Origin: Neobacillus rhizosphaerae
Lineage (GTDB): Bacteria > Bacillota > Bacilli > Bacillales > Cytobacillaceae
Assembly: GCF_937468385.1 (NCBI RefSeq)
Contig: NZ_CALBWS010000040.1
Span: 1 to 43,898, forward strand
Length of the DNA stretch: 43,898 nucleotides
Reading direction: 5' to 3'
The notes beneath the pieces were generated by a model. It had not been told where the DNA came from. It worked only from the letters and a program-made list of their open reading frames with translations, and made no database searches. The position numbers and the translations under genes are program-made. The stretch's first letter is position 1. Every line of letters begins with the position of its first letter. This document shows, piece by piece, positions 16,593 through 25,265 of the stretch.

Positions 16593-17906
16593 ATGTTTTG
16601 GGTTCAATTTTTAATCGTTCTTGGTTGTATTTTTATCGGAGCGCGTTTAGGCGGGGTTGGCCTTGGTGTCATGGGCGGCGTCGGACTGGCCATTCTCGTA
16701 TTCGTTTTTGGCCTACAGCCGACATCAGCGCCAATCGATGTGATGCTGATGATTTTAGCTGTGATATCAGCAGCTGGAGCCTTACAGGCCGCAGGCGGAA
16801 TGGATTATCTTGTTTTTCTAGCTGAAAAAGCTCTGCGGAAAAATCCGAAGTGGATCACATTCATTGCACCGCTAGTTACCTATGTTTTTACTTTTTGTGC
16901 CGGCACCGGTCACGTAGCTTATGCCGTTTTACCGGTCATTGCAGAGGTATCCCGTGAATCAGGTATTAGACCTGAAAGACCAATGTCTATTGCGGTTATT
17001 GCCTCACAGCAAGCCATTACAGCAAGTCCAATTTCGGCGGCAACCGTTGCCCTGCTTGCCATGTTAACAGATTTCAAGATTAACTTACTCGATATTTTAA
17101 TGATTTGTATTCCGTCTACACTAATCGCATGTATGATTGCTGCATTTGTTTCTAGCAAAATGGGAAAAGAGTTAAATAATGACCCAGAGTACCTCAAACG
17201 TTTAGAAGCAGGATTAGCACCAATTAAAAAGGATAAAAAGGAATTTAAAGCGACAATAGGGGCAAAGCTTTCCGTCATATTTTTCCTATTAGCAGCAGTG
17301 CTAGTGGTCGTGTTGGGTTCAGTTGAAACGTTACGCCCCGGCTGGACGGTCGACGGGACTTTCACACGGATGACAATGCCGGCTGCCATTGAAATTGTAA
17401 TGTTGACGATTGCTGCTTTGATCATTATCTTTTGTAAACCAAAGGTGGAAGAAATTGTTTCCGGTAGCGTCTTTAAAGCCGGTGCCACAGCTGTAGTCGC
17501 CATCTTTGGGATTGCTTGGATGGGAGACACATTCTTTCAAGGCAACCTAGCATTAATTTCCGGATCGATTTCCGATTTAGTAACGGCAGCACCTTGGTTA
17601 TTCGCGATTGCCTTATTTGCCCTTTCAATCTTGCTTTATAGCCAGGCCGCAACTGTTCGTACCTTAATGCCGCTTGGAATCACACTTGGAATTAATCCAG
17701 CCTTATTAATAGCAATGTTCCCGGCTGTTAACGGATACTTCTTTATTCCGAACTATCCAACCGTGGTCGCTGCAATTAACTTTGACCGGACAGGAACAAC
17801 AAAAATTGGAAAATACATTTTGAATCACAGCTTTATGGTTCCGGGGTTAATTGCCACTGTTGGCTCCGTTGGGATTGGTATTTTATTAAGTATGATTATT
17901 TTATAA
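16593..17906 (+). CDS. dcuB: Anaerobic C4-dicarboxylate transporter, DcuB type
   Basis: A 437-residue inner-membrane antiporter with about 11-12 helices that exchanges fumarate, malate or aspartate for succinate during fumarate respiration. Sequence stretches are closer to E. coli DcuB than DcuA: GLAILVFVFGLQP near residue 30, CAGTGHVAYAVLPVIAEV, GIRPERPM, and NFDRTGTTKIG with NHSFMVPGL near the end. The ATG at 16593 follows ATGGAGGT at ideal distance; an in-frame ATG at 16578 is part of that ribosome site. It is the first gene of dcuB-aspA-sdhCAB. An Fnr site and TTTTGT repeats upstream suggest anaerobic and two-component control. Confidence 0.92.
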   Translation: MFWVQFLIVLGCIFIGARLGGVGLGVMGGVGLAILVFVFGLQPTSAPIDVMLMILAVISAAGALQAAGGMDYLVFLAEKALRKNPKWITFIAPLVTYVFTFCAGTGHVAYAVLPVIAEVSRESGIRPERPMSIAVIASQQAITASPISAATVALLAMLTDFKINLLDILMICIPSTLIACMIAAFVSSKMGKELNNDPEYLKRLEAGLAPIKKDKKEFKATIGAKLSVIFFLLAAVLVVVLGSVETLRPGWTVDGTFTRMTMPAAIEIVMLTIAALIIIFCKPKVEEIVSGSVFKAGATAVVAIFGIAWMGDTFFQGNLALISGSISDLVTAAPWLFAIALFALSILLYSQAATVRTLMPLGITLGINPALLIAMFPAVNGYFFIPNYPTVVAAINFDRTGTTKIGKYILNHSFMVPGLIATVGSVGIGILLSMIIL

Positions 17907-17929
17907 AGTAAGCTTTTATATAAATAGCA

Positions 17930-17968
17930 GCGGTTTTGAGGCAGTCGCCTGACTGCTTCGGATACCGC
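17930..17968 (+). other. Stem-loop between dcuB and aspA
   Basis: GCGGT / ACCGC encloses GAGGCAGTC / GACTGCTTC, a two-tier hairpin without an immediate U-run. It may stabilise processed ends or act as a weak attenuator that sets dcuB against aspA expression. Confidence 0.5.
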
Positions 17969-18009
17969 CAATCAATAAATGTTTTTAAAAAAAATTGGAG
18001 ATGACAAGT

Positions 18010-19473
18010 ATGAGTAATTCAGAGAATTTCCGTATTGAAAAAGATTTCCTTGGAGAAAAACAGGTTCCAGCTGAAGCCTATTATGGTGTTCAAACAATAA
18101 GAGCAGTCGAGAATTTTCCAATTACAGGATATCGAATTGACCAAGCGCTCATAAAAGCAATGGCGATGGTGAAAAAAGCATCTGCTTTTGCCAATGCTGA
18201 AATTGGTCAATTGGATACAAAAATTTCGAAGGCTATCATGGCGGCAGCGGATGAAGTAATCGAAGGAAACCTGCATGATCAATTTATCGTTGATCCAATT
18301 CAAGGGGGAGCTGGAACGTCCATCAACATGAATACAAATGAAGTTCTGGCCAACCGGGCTCTAGAAATGCTAGGTGAACAAAAAGGAAATTACAAGGTCA
18401 TCAGTCCGAATTCCCATGTTAACATGGCTCAATCCACGAACGACGCCTTTCCAACTGCGATCCATTTGTCAACACTGATGACGTTAGAAACATTAATCAA
18501 AGCGATGGAAGAGCTTCATCTTGAATTCATGAAAAAGGCGAATGAATTTGATGGAATCATCAAAATGGGCCGCACCCACTTACAGGATGCTGTACCTATT
18601 CTTCTTAGCCAAGAATTCGAAGCCTATGCAAGAGTATTGAGAAGAGACATTAAACGAATTAAAGCGACGCGTGAGAATTTATATGAAGTGAATATGGGCG
18701 CAACAGCTGTTGGAACGGGATTAAATGCAGAGCCTGAATATATTGAAAAAACCGTTAAATTTTTGGCGGAAATAACAGGTATGCCAATCAAAGGCTCAGA
18801 GGATCTAGTAGATGGAACGCAAAATACGGATGCTTATATGGAAGCCTCGGCTGCCCTTAAGGTTTGTATGTTGAATATGTCGAAGGTTGCTAATGATTTA
18901 CGGATGATGACATCCGGTCCACGCTGTGGATTAGGTGAAATCAACCTTCCTGCCCGTCAGCCAGGGTCATCCATCATGCCAGGAAAAGTAAATCCAGTAA
19001 TGGCGGAGGTCTTGAACCAAAGCGCCTTCCAGGTGGTAGGAAATGATTTAACAATCAGTATGGCTTCTGAGGCAGGACAATTCGAGCTTAACGTAATGGA
19101 ACCGGTCATCGTTTTCAACCTTTTACAATCAATTAAGATCATGACCAATGTGTTTACCGTCTTCCGTGAGCACTGTTTAAGTGGTATTACCGCTAATAAA
19201 GAGAGAATGGAAGCTTACGTGAATAATAGTGTTGGTATTATCACCGCTATTAACCCGCATGTTGGCTATGAAACGGCTGCATCGATTGCAAGGGAAGCAA
19301 TTGTCTCAAACAGACCGGTTAGAGAAATCGTCCTTGAACGAGGCGTGTTAACAGCAAGTGAACTTGATACTATTTTACATCCATTTGAAATGACCAATCC
19401 AGGAATCGCAGGAAAAGAATTACTTGAGAAAAAACGCCGTGAAAAAGAAGAAAAAGAATTAGTTTTAGCATAG
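18010..19473 (+). CDS. aspA: Aspartate ammonia-lyase (aspartase)
   Basis: This cytoplasmic enzyme deaminates L-aspartate to fumarate and ammonia. The 487-residue product contains RIEKDFLGEKQVPAEAYYG and TIRAVENFPITGY at the N-terminus. IVDPIQGGAGTSINMN and SPNSHVNMAQSTND follow, and the flexible catalytic loop signature is GSSIMPGKVNPV. The N-terminal features favour aspartase over fumarase C. ATG 18010 is chosen, with TTGGAG nine bases upstream. It lies 103 bases after dcuB and upstream of sdhCAB, so its fumarate could feed the membrane reductase directly. Confidence in the family is very high. Confidence 0.95.
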   Translation: MSNSENFRIEKDFLGEKQVPAEAYYGVQTIRAVENFPITGYRIDQALIKAMAMVKKASAFANAEIGQLDTKISKAIMAAADEVIEGNLHDQFIVDPIQGGAGTSINMNTNEVLANRALEMLGEQKGNYKVISPNSHVNMAQSTNDAFPTAIHLSTLMTLETLIKAMEELHLEFMKKANEFDGIIKMGRTHLQDAVPILLSQEFEAYARVLRRDIKRIKATRENLYEVNMGATAVGTGLNAEPEYIEKTVKFLAEITGMPIKGSEDLVDGTQNTDAYMEASAALKVCMLNMSKVANDLRMMTSGPRCGLGEINLPARQPGSSIMPGKVNPVMAEVLNQSAFQVVGNDLTISMASEAGQFELNVMEPVIVFNLLQSIKIMTNVFTVFREHCLSGITANKERMEAYVNNSVGIITAINPHVGYETAASIAREAIVSNRPVREIVLERGVLTASELDTILHPFEMTNPGIAGKELLEKKRREKEEKELVLA

Positions 19474-19483
19474 TGAAAATTGC

Positions 19484-19514
19484 TAGGCGCCTAGCTTCAG
19501 GGCTTGGCGCTTAA
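19484..19514 (+). repeat. Short GC-rich palindrome, possible repeat remnant
   Basis: GCTAGGCGCCTAGC is a perfect 14-bp palindrome, followed by GGCGCTTAAGC. It resembles the edges of the dispersed repeat and lies in the aspA-sdhC gap. Confidence 0.35.
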
Positions 19515-19548
19515 GCATTATTTAAGCAACATTGGGAGGTTTTGCAAA

Positions 19549-20163
19549 ATGGAGAGTGGAAAAAATCAGCATTTTTACCGTAAGCTGCATTCATTGTTGG
19601 GAATTATTCCTGTCGGCGTATTTATGACTGTTCACTTATGCGTCAACTATTCCGCGACATATGGGATTGATTCTTATAACAAAGCAGCAGACTTTATGGT
19701 GAATCTGCCGTTTAAATATTTTCTAGAATTATTTATTATCTTCATCCCGTTATTATTTCATGGGGTGTACGGAATCTTTATTGCCCGTCAGGCAAAAAAC
19801 AATGTCACCCGGTACGGTTTTTTCCGAAATTGGAAGTTTTTTTTACAACGAATCACTGGCCTAATTGCCTTTGCTTTTATTATCTGGCATATCTGGGAAA
19901 CGAAGATACAGGTAGAATTTAACGGAATCGAAGCCAACTATAATTTAATGGCGGACATCGTTGATAACGGAATTTCGCTAGCTCTTTATATCATTGGGAT
20001 TGTTTCTTGTATTTATCACTTTGTAAACGGAATTTGGACTTTCTTAATCACATGGGGAATTACCGTGTCACCTAAATCACAAAAAGTTACACAATACATT
20101 GCAATCGGATTATTTATCGCATTATCCTTTATCGGGATCCGCGCAATCCTAGCATTTGCTTAA
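19549..20163 (+). CDS. sdhC: Succinate dehydrogenase/fumarate reductase cytochrome b558 subunit
   Basis: A 204-residue membrane anchor with five hydrophobic helices. It binds two hemes and menaquinone in the Bacillus-type complex. Histidines in TVHLCVNY, FHGVYGIF, IWHIWETK and YHFVNGIW are placed as heme ligands in this family. The ATG at 19549 follows TTGGGAGG; the frame opens earlier at 19504 but with no ribosome site. It is followed by sdhA and sdhB, the standard order. The operon position after dcuB and aspA suggests that this complex works mainly as a menaquinol:fumarate reductase; that is inference, as the same subunits can run either way. Confidence 0.93.
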   Translation: MESGKNQHFYRKLHSLLGIIPVGVFMTVHLCVNYSATYGIDSYNKAADFMVNLPFKYFLELFIIFIPLLFHGVYGIFIARQAKNNVTRYGFFRNWKFFLQRITGLIAFAFIIWHIWETKIQVEFNGIEANYNLMADIVDNGISLALYIIGIVSCIYHFVNGIWTFLITWGITVSPKSQKVTQYIAIGLFIALSFIGIRAILAFA

Positions 20164-20187
20164 TAGCTAGATAGGGAGGACAGACAA

Positions 20188-21951
20188 ATGAGCAAAGGAA
20201 ATATTGTCATTGTAGGCGGAGGTTTAGCCGGATTAATGGCCGCTATAAAAATTGCAGAAGCAGGGACGAAGGTCGATTTATTCTCGGTTGTTCCTGTTAA
20301 GCGATCTCACTCTGTTTGTGCCCAGGGCGGCATCAATGGAGCAGTTAATACAAAAGGGGAGAACGACTCTCCATGGGAGCACTTTGATGATTCGGTGTAT
20401 GGAGGCGACTTCTTGGCTAACCAGCCGCAGGTAAAAGCAATGTGTGAAGCTGCTCCGAAAATTATCCATATGTTTGACCGGATGGGGGTTATGTTTAACC
20501 GAACCCCTGAAGGTCTGCTGGATTTCAGACGCTTTGGCGGAACACAGTATCACAGAACCGCATTTGCCGGGGCTACGACAGGGCAGCAGCTCCTCTATGC
20601 ACTAGATGAACAAGTGCGTAGCTTCGAGGTAAAGGGCTTAGTAACAAAGTACGAGAGCTGGGAGTTTGTCTCTGCAGTCATCGATGAAGAAGGTACCTGC
20701 CGCGGAATTACCGCACAGAATTTACGAACAATGGAAATGAAGTCGTTTCCTGCAGATGCCGTGATCATGGCAACCGGCGGGCTTGGAATTATTTTTGGAA
20801 AGTCAACCAATTCAACGATTAATACGGGCTATGCAGCGGCAAGGCTATATCAGCAAGGTGCTTTATATGCGAACGGAGAATTTATTCAAATTCATCCAAC
20901 GGCTATTCCGGGAGATGATAAGAACCGCCTCATGAGTGAGTCAGCACGTGGTGAAGGCGGTAGGGTTTGGACGTATAAAGACGGAAAGCCATGGTACTTT
21001 TTAGAAGAAAAATATCCGGCCTATGGAAATCTTGTGCCGCGTGATATTGCCACCCGTGAGATTTTCGATGTGTGTATCAATCAAAAGCTTGGGATCAATG
21101 GGGAAAATAAGGTTTATTTGGATCTTTCTCATATTGATGCAAAGCAGTTGGATATTAAACTTGGCGGGATTATGGAAATCTATGAAAAATTCATGGGAGA
21201 TGATCCGCGTAAGGTACCAATGAAAATATTCCCTGGTGTCCACTATTCAATGGGTGGTCTATGGGTCGATTTTGATCAAAAAACCAGTATCCCGGGCTTG
21301 TTCGCTGCCGGTGAATGTGATTATTCGCAGCACGGTGCCAACCGTCTCGGTGCAAACTCATTGTTATCAGCGGTATACGGCGGAATGGCAGCCGGTCCAA
21401 AAGCGCTTGAATATATTCAAGGACTTAAAAAGCCGACCGACCAGGTTTCCAGTTCTATTTTTGATGCACAGGTAGTGGAAGATAACAAAAAATATGAATC
21501 TATTTTAGCGATGGATGGAACAGAAAACGCCTATTTACTTCATAAAGAACTAGGCGAGCTCATGACGGCAAACGTAACCGTTGTTCGGGAAAATAAGAAA
21601 TTAAAAATGACGTATGAAAAGCTGCAGGAATTCTCGGAACGCTTTAAAAATATCAACATTGAAGATACGGCAAAATGGAGCAATTCCAGTGCTTCGTTTG
21701 TCCGGCAATTAGAAGGCATGATTAATCTTGCACATGTGATTACCCTTGGAGCCTATAATCGGAACGAAAGCCGCGGGGCCCATTATAAGCCGGAATTCCC
21801 AGACCGCAATGATGAGGACTGGCTAAAAACGACAATCGCGGAATACAATCCAGCAACAAATCTGCCAGAATTGTCTTATCAGGAAGTAGACATATCGTTG
21901 ATTAAACCACGGAAACGAGATTATACAAAAGCGAAGAAAGGAGCCAACTGA
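20188..21951 (+). CDS. sdhA: Succinate dehydrogenase/fumarate reductase flavoprotein subunit
   Basis: The 587-residue catalytic subunit carries covalent FAD. Visible are the dinucleotide fold VIVGGGLAGLMAA (about residues 7-19) and the FAD-linked histidine H41 in RSHSVCAQGGING. They are followed by IQIHPTAIPG, SARGEGGRVW and the HGANRLGANSLLSAVYGG segment. The length and sequence are the Bacillus SdhA type. The ribosome site is TAGGGAGGA. Its stop overlaps the sdhB start by one base. In the proposed pathway it reduces fumarate made by AspA or imported by DcuB. Confidence 0.95.
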   Translation: MSKGNIVIVGGGLAGLMAAIKIAEAGTKVDLFSVVPVKRSHSVCAQGGINGAVNTKGENDSPWEHFDDSVYGGDFLANQPQVKAMCEAAPKIIHMFDRMGVMFNRTPEGLLDFRRFGGTQYHRTAFAGATTGQQLLYALDEQVRSFEVKGLVTKYESWEFVSAVIDEEGTCRGITAQNLRTMEMKSFPADAVIMATGGLGIIFGKSTNSTINTGYAAARLYQQGALYANGEFIQIHPTAIPGDDKNRLMSESARGEGGRVWTYKDGKPWYFLEEKYPAYGNLVPRDIATREIFDVCINQKLGINGENKVYLDLSHIDAKQLDIKLGGIMEIYEKFMGDDPRKVPMKIFPGVHYSMGGLWVDFDQKTSIPGLFAAGECDYSQHGANRLGANSLLSAVYGGMAAGPKALEYIQGLKKPTDQVSSSIFDAQVVEDNKKYESILAMDGTENAYLLHKELGELMTANVTVVRENKKLKMTYEKLQEFSERFKNINIEDTAKWSNSSASFVRQLEGMINLAHVITLGAYNRNESRGAHYKPEFPDRNDEDWLKTTIAEYNPATNLPELSYQEVDISLIKPRKRDYTKAKKGAN

Positions 21952-22703
21952 TGATGGGAACCGAAAAGACCATTCATTTAATCATAACTAGACAAAAGGA
22001 TGCACAATCTGCCCCGTACACAGAAGAATTCATGGTTCCTTATCGTTCAAATATGAACATCATCTCGTCATTAATGGAAATTCAAAAAAATCCAGTGAAC
22101 GCCAAAGGGGAAAAAACAACTCCAGTCATTTGGGAATCTGTTTGCTTAGAGGAAGTTTGCGGAGCCTGCTCGATGGTCATTAATGGAAAACCGCGCCAAG
22201 CGTGTTCTTCCTTAATTGATCAGCTCGACCAGCCAATTCATATTGCGCCGCTAGCGACATTCCCTGTCATGCGCGATTTAATGATTGACCGCTCATGGAT
22301 GTTTAATGCCTTGAAAAAGGTAAAAGCGTGGATTCCGATTGACGGGACACATGATTTAGGTCCAGGACCAAGAATGCCGGAAAAAACAAGGCAATGGGCC
22401 TATGAATTATCGAAATGTATGACTTGCGGCTGCTGTTTAGAGGCCTGTCCGAACGTCAATGAAAAGTCCAATTTCATCGGTCCGGCACCATTATCACAGG
22501 TACGCTTGTTCAATGCCCACCCTACTGGTGCAATGCATAAGGAAGAAAGGCTTTTGGCCATTATGGGCGAAGGAGGACTTACCTCCTGCGGCAACTCGCA
22601 AAATTGTGTGGAAGTCTGTCCGAAAGGGATTCCACTCACAACCTCAATTGCCGATTTAAATCGACAAACAACGATTCAGTCGTTAAAGAACTTCTTCGGA
22701 TAG
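21951..22703 (+). CDS. sdhB: Succinate dehydrogenase/fumarate reductase iron-sulfur subunit
   Basis: A 250-residue electron-transfer subunit. The [2Fe-2S] ligands lie in CLEEVCGACSMVING plus the following Cys. The [4Fe-4S] ligands are in CMTCGCCLEACP and the [3Fe-4S] ligands in CGNSQNCVEVCPKG. The sequence is very close to B. subtilis SdhB along its whole length. Two ATGs (21951, 21954) follow AAAGGAG; either could serve. It ends the dcuB-aspA-sdhCAB unit. Whether another sdhCAB copy exists elsewhere in the genome cannot be seen here, but the context implies a specialised second set. Confidence 0.95.
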   Translation: MMGTEKTIHLIITRQKDAQSAPYTEEFMVPYRSNMNIISSLMEIQKNPVNAKGEKTTPVIWESVCLEEVCGACSMVINGKPRQACSSLIDQLDQPIHIAPLATFPVMRDLMIDRSWMFNALKKVKAWIPIDGTHDLGPGPRMPEKTRQWAYELSKCMTCGCCLEACPNVNEKSNFIGPAPLSQVRLFNAHPTGAMHKEERLLAIMGEGGLTSCGNSQNCVEVCPKGIPLTTSIADLNRQTTIQSLKNFFG

Positions 22704-22767
22704 GGTGTCAGGCACCATCTGAATGACGGATTGGGAATCGAGGGAAAAGATTCAGTTTATGAAAGGT

Positions 22768-22797
22768 TCGTTCCTTTAGGAGCGGGCTTTTTTTTTT
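22768..22797 (+). terminator. Terminator of the dcuB-aspA-sdhCAB unit
   Basis: Short stem CGTTCC / GGAGCG (one G-U) with a TTTA loop, then GGC and a run of ten or more T. The stem is like that after dgkB but truncated. Confidence 0.6.
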
Positions 22798-22824
22798 AGT
22801 ATCAAAATTTATTTCATTGAACTT

Positions 22825-22938
22825 TGAGAATTGGCCAGCTCCACAAGGAAGGCTTCAGCAGCATTATCATCGTACGAAGAAAAAGCGATAACTTTTTCGA
22901 GGAGCGCCCAGCGGCTAGTGGACTTCGCTCTTCTCCCA
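22825..22938 (-). repeat. Copy of dispersed intergenic repeat
   Basis: GAGAATTGGCCAGCTCC at the left and GGAGCGCCCAGCGGCTAGTG..CTTCGCTCTTCTCCC at the right match the reverse complement of 13880-13925. The rest of this 315-base gap (22704-23018) has no gene; it also holds GGTGTCAGGCACC at about 22705, another short repeat type. Confidence 0.6.
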
Positions 22939-23018
22939 AATTTAACTATGGTAAAATTGAAGGAATATCTCGATTTAATCCGAATTTTTGAAAATATTAT
23001 CAAGAAAGGAGAACCAAC

Positions 23019-23831
23019 ATGCAATTTTCCTTTGATCACCTTGTCTGTTTTTTTAAGAAGCCAGAGGAGGCAATTACTCTTTTACAAAAAAAAGGAATCC
23101 ATGCTGTCAATGGCGGGCGCCATGAATTTTGGGGAACTTATAATTCACTTACCTATTTTGGATTAAGTTATATTGAGTTTTTAGGTATTGAAAATTTATC
23201 GATTGCTGAGAAACAAGAAGAAAATCGATTGATTACTCAAATTGTGGAGCAGCTGGCAAAAGAAAAGAGGGAAGGCCCTGCTAGAATAGCCATTCGCACC
23301 GATAGTATTGAAAAATTAGCCGTAAAGCTAAAAGAAGAAGGATTTACTGTTTATGGTCCACTCCCAGGTGAACGAGTTCGGGCGGATGGGCAAGTAATCA
23401 GATGGTCGCTCCTCTTCCCTGAAAACGGCGCCAACGAGCTAACTCTTCCATTTTTTATCCAATGGGAAAAGGAGGATGAGGAGAGGTTTTTAGAATTAGA
23501 GGAACAAGGGTTAATAGAGTCACATAGGGTGGGAAATCCAACTTTTGAAAGTGTGGGATTTATTGTAAATAACCTAGACCAAACCATAACAAAATGGGGG
23601 AAATTGTTTAACCTTACACATAGTGAGGAATTTACAGACCTAACCATCCATGCACGATGTCGAAAACTAGATTTGGATGGAACGAAGCTGATGTTCTGTG
23701 AGCCACTAAGTGAAGGTATCGCTGAGAAGGTTTTAAAAGAAAAAGGGGAAACACCTTTTTTAGTAAACCTAAAAGGAACGAAGCAAAGACATTTTTTTGA
23801 GATGCTAAATGGTTTCTGGAGATTTCAATAA
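23019..23831 (+). CDS. VOC family protein (glyoxalase-like domain, two-module)
   Basis: A 270-residue soluble protein of the glyoxalase-like group. The N-terminal module begins FSFDHLVCFFKKPEEAITLLQKKG and contains GGRHEFWGTYNSLTYFG and YIEFLGIE, the usual start of this family. A second module covers about residues 175-265 (SVGFIVNNLDQTITKWGKLF). No substrate can be assigned. The ATG follows AAGAAAGGAG. It is a single-gene unit ended by a strong terminator. Preceding DNA is a repeat, and no promoter was confidently chosen. Confidence 0.8.
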   Translation: MQFSFDHLVCFFKKPEEAITLLQKKGIHAVNGGRHEFWGTYNSLTYFGLSYIEFLGIENLSIAEKQEENRLITQIVEQLAKEKREGPARIAIRTDSIEKLAVKLKEEGFTVYGPLPGERVRADGQVIRWSLLFPENGANELTLPFFIQWEKEDEERFLELEEQGLIESHRVGNPTFESVGFIVNNLDQTITKWGKLFNLTHSEEFTDLTIHARCRKLDLDGTKLMFCEPLSEGIAEKVLKEKGETPFLVNLKGTKQRHFFEMLNGFWRFQ

Positions 23832-23846
23832 GGAGTTGAGGATGTT

Positions 23847-23886
23847 AGGCGAACAATGCATGTTATTGTTCGCCTTGATTTTTTTC
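23847..23886 (+). terminator. Terminator after the VOC gene
   Basis: Perfect 11-bp stem AGGCGAACAAT / ATTGTTCGCCT, then TTGATTTTTTT. Confidence 0.85.
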
Positions 23887-23997
23887 AAAAAGAAAATGTT
23901 TCATATAAAAAGATCGTTCATCAGTTGTAATAAAACCATCTAGCTTCGTTCCTTCTACTTTCTCTTCGATAAAAAAACATAAATTTAATTTCATCAT
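23863..23997 (-). CDS. Possible 44-residue small protein
   Basis: On the minus strand, paired ATGs at 23997/23994 follow AAAGGAAAT. They open a 44-codon frame starting MMKLNLCFFIEEKVEGTKLD and ending FEKNQGEQ. It runs into the terminator stem of the VOC gene, which weakens the case. I do not recognise it. The ribosome site is only moderate. Confidence 0.3.
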   Translation of the reverse strand: MMKLNLCFFIEEKVEGTKLDGFITTDERSFYMKHFLFEKNQGEQ

Positions 23998-24076
23998 CTT
24001 TATTTCCTTTCACCAAGTTTTCACCGTTCTCTATTAAACTTCAGTTTATCAAGTAATGAAAGGAGGTAAGAGAAAG

Positions 24077-24490
24077 ATGAAAACTAGAGTAAAGCTAGGT
24101 ATCATTTGGGGTGCGATTATCGTATCAATCATGATGGGGATTAATTTTTTCTATCACCTTTTAGGAGGTGAACGCCGTCAAGACGGCAGACCTCAGGGGT
24201 TTCATAAAGAAGGATGGCAACACCAAGGCGGTTTTGAGCCTCATCGTTTTATGAATGGCCCTCATCATGGAGGAGAATTTCAATGGTTCGGATTTCTGCT
24301 ATTCCTCATTATCGGACTAGCTGTACTGGTTCTGTTAGTGAGATGGCTTAGAAGGAAAACGAAGAAATCCGCGATGCAGCAGTTTATCAATACACCTGTA
24401 GTGGATTCACATACATCGGTAATCAACCAAAATGCAAGTATTTTAGATCAGTGGGAAAAAAATGTCACGACTAAAAAGGAGAATGATTAA
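24077..24490 (+). CDS. Two-helix membrane protein with a His/Gly-rich loop
   Basis: A 137-residue protein of unknown family. One helix lies near residues 6-24 (VKLGIIWGAIIVSIMMGINF) and another near 75-94 (GFLLFLIIGLAVLVLLVRWL). Between them is a 45-residue outward loop rich in Gly, His, Gln and Arg (HKEGWQHQGGF, PHRFMNGPHHGG), which might bind metal or envelope ligands. The C-terminal tail is cytoplasmic. The ATG at 24077 has AAAGGAGGT upstream. It is one base from the PspA-like gene, so the two are an operon, and it is probably the membrane partner of that protein. Confidence 0.72.
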   Translation: MKTRVKLGIIWGAIIVSIMMGINFFYHLLGGERRQDGRPQGFHKEGWQHQGGFEPHRFMNGPHHGGEFQWFGFLLFLIIGLAVLVLLVRWLRRKTKKSAMQQFINTPVVDSHTSVINQNASILDQWEKNVTTKKEND

Positions 24491-24491
24491 A

Positions 24492-25091
24492 ATGGGTATT
24501 TTTAAGCGGATGAAGACGATTACGAAGGCTGAAATTAATGGGCTGCTGGATGGAATTGAAGATCCAATCGCCATGTTGAATGAATATTCGAGAGAAATGG
24601 AGCAAGAAATTGAAAAAGGTCAGAAAGCATTAGCCCGACAAATTTTCGTTGAGAAAAAACAATCAGCGCTTATTCTGGAAACAAGAGAATTGATTGCAAA
24701 GAGAACTCGACAGGCTAAACTGGCCATTGAACATGGTGAGGATTCGATAGCGAAATTAGCCGTGCAAGAAAAACTAACTCATGAAAATCAGTTAAATCTC
24801 TACCAGGAACAGTATGAGGCCATAAAGCAACAAACCCAAATCCTGATTGAAAAATTGAATCAGTTGCAAGAAAAGTTTAACGAAATGCAGCATAAGAAAA
24901 TCCTTTTATCTTCACGTGCTAATGTTGCTCAGTCTATAAAACAAATTCAAAAATCAACAATATCCTTTCAAACAGACACCATCGCAAGAGGTATAGCCCG
25001 AACGGAAGAGCGCATTTTAATGATGGAGGCCGAGGTACCAGCTGGTAGTCAGTTTTCCAATCCTTTGGCCAGGGATTATTCAGGAAGGTAA
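24492..25091 (+). CDS. PspA/IM30 (ESCRT-III-like) family protein
   Basis: A 199-residue, almost wholly helical protein. The start MGIFKRMKTITKAEINGLLD and the EDPIAMLNEYSREMEQEI segment are the PspA/LiaH signature. A long coiled coil covers about residues 25-165. The family polymerises on damaged membranes and supports envelope integrity. It is shorter than LiaH (about 225), lacking part of the C-terminus. The ATG at 24492 is chosen because an earlier ATG at 24483 touches the AAGGAG site. The upstream membrane protein would recruit it; no regulator is adjacent. Confidence 0.85.
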   Translation: MGIFKRMKTITKAEINGLLDGIEDPIAMLNEYSREMEQEIEKGQKALARQIFVEKKQSALILETRELIAKRTRQAKLAIEHGEDSIAKLAVQEKLTHENQLNLYQEQYEAIKQQTQILIEKLNQLQEKFNEMQHKKILLSSRANVAQSIKQIQKSTISFQTDTIARGIARTEERILMMEAEVPAGSQFSNPLARDYSGR

Positions 25092-25165
25092 AAGCTTTTT
25101 CGAGGAGCGTCCAGTGAACTTCGCACTTCTCCCCTTCGATAAGTCAACATCGGATCGCTATGCTT
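25092..25165 (-). repeat. Copy of dispersed intergenic repeat
   Basis: GGAGCGTCCAGTGAACTTCG and GATAAGTCAACATCGG match the reverse complement of 13845-13910. The preceding CTTTTTCGAGGAGCG is shared with the copy at 22825. Confidence 0.6.
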
Positions 25166-25216
25166 CTTGATGTTCTATATTGGGAACTTTTTCTTTTTAC
25201 TGCTTGGTAAAATGTG

Positions 25217-25222
25217 TATAAT
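25217..25222 (+). promoter_or_regulatory. -10 element of pncA-pncB
   Basis: Consensus TATAAT, 44 bases before the pncA ATG. A -35 would be near 25194 (TTTTTA), which is poor. Confidence 0.45.
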
Positions 25223-25265
25223 AAATTAAAGACATTAGTCAAGACAATTGAAGGGGTGATGGGAA

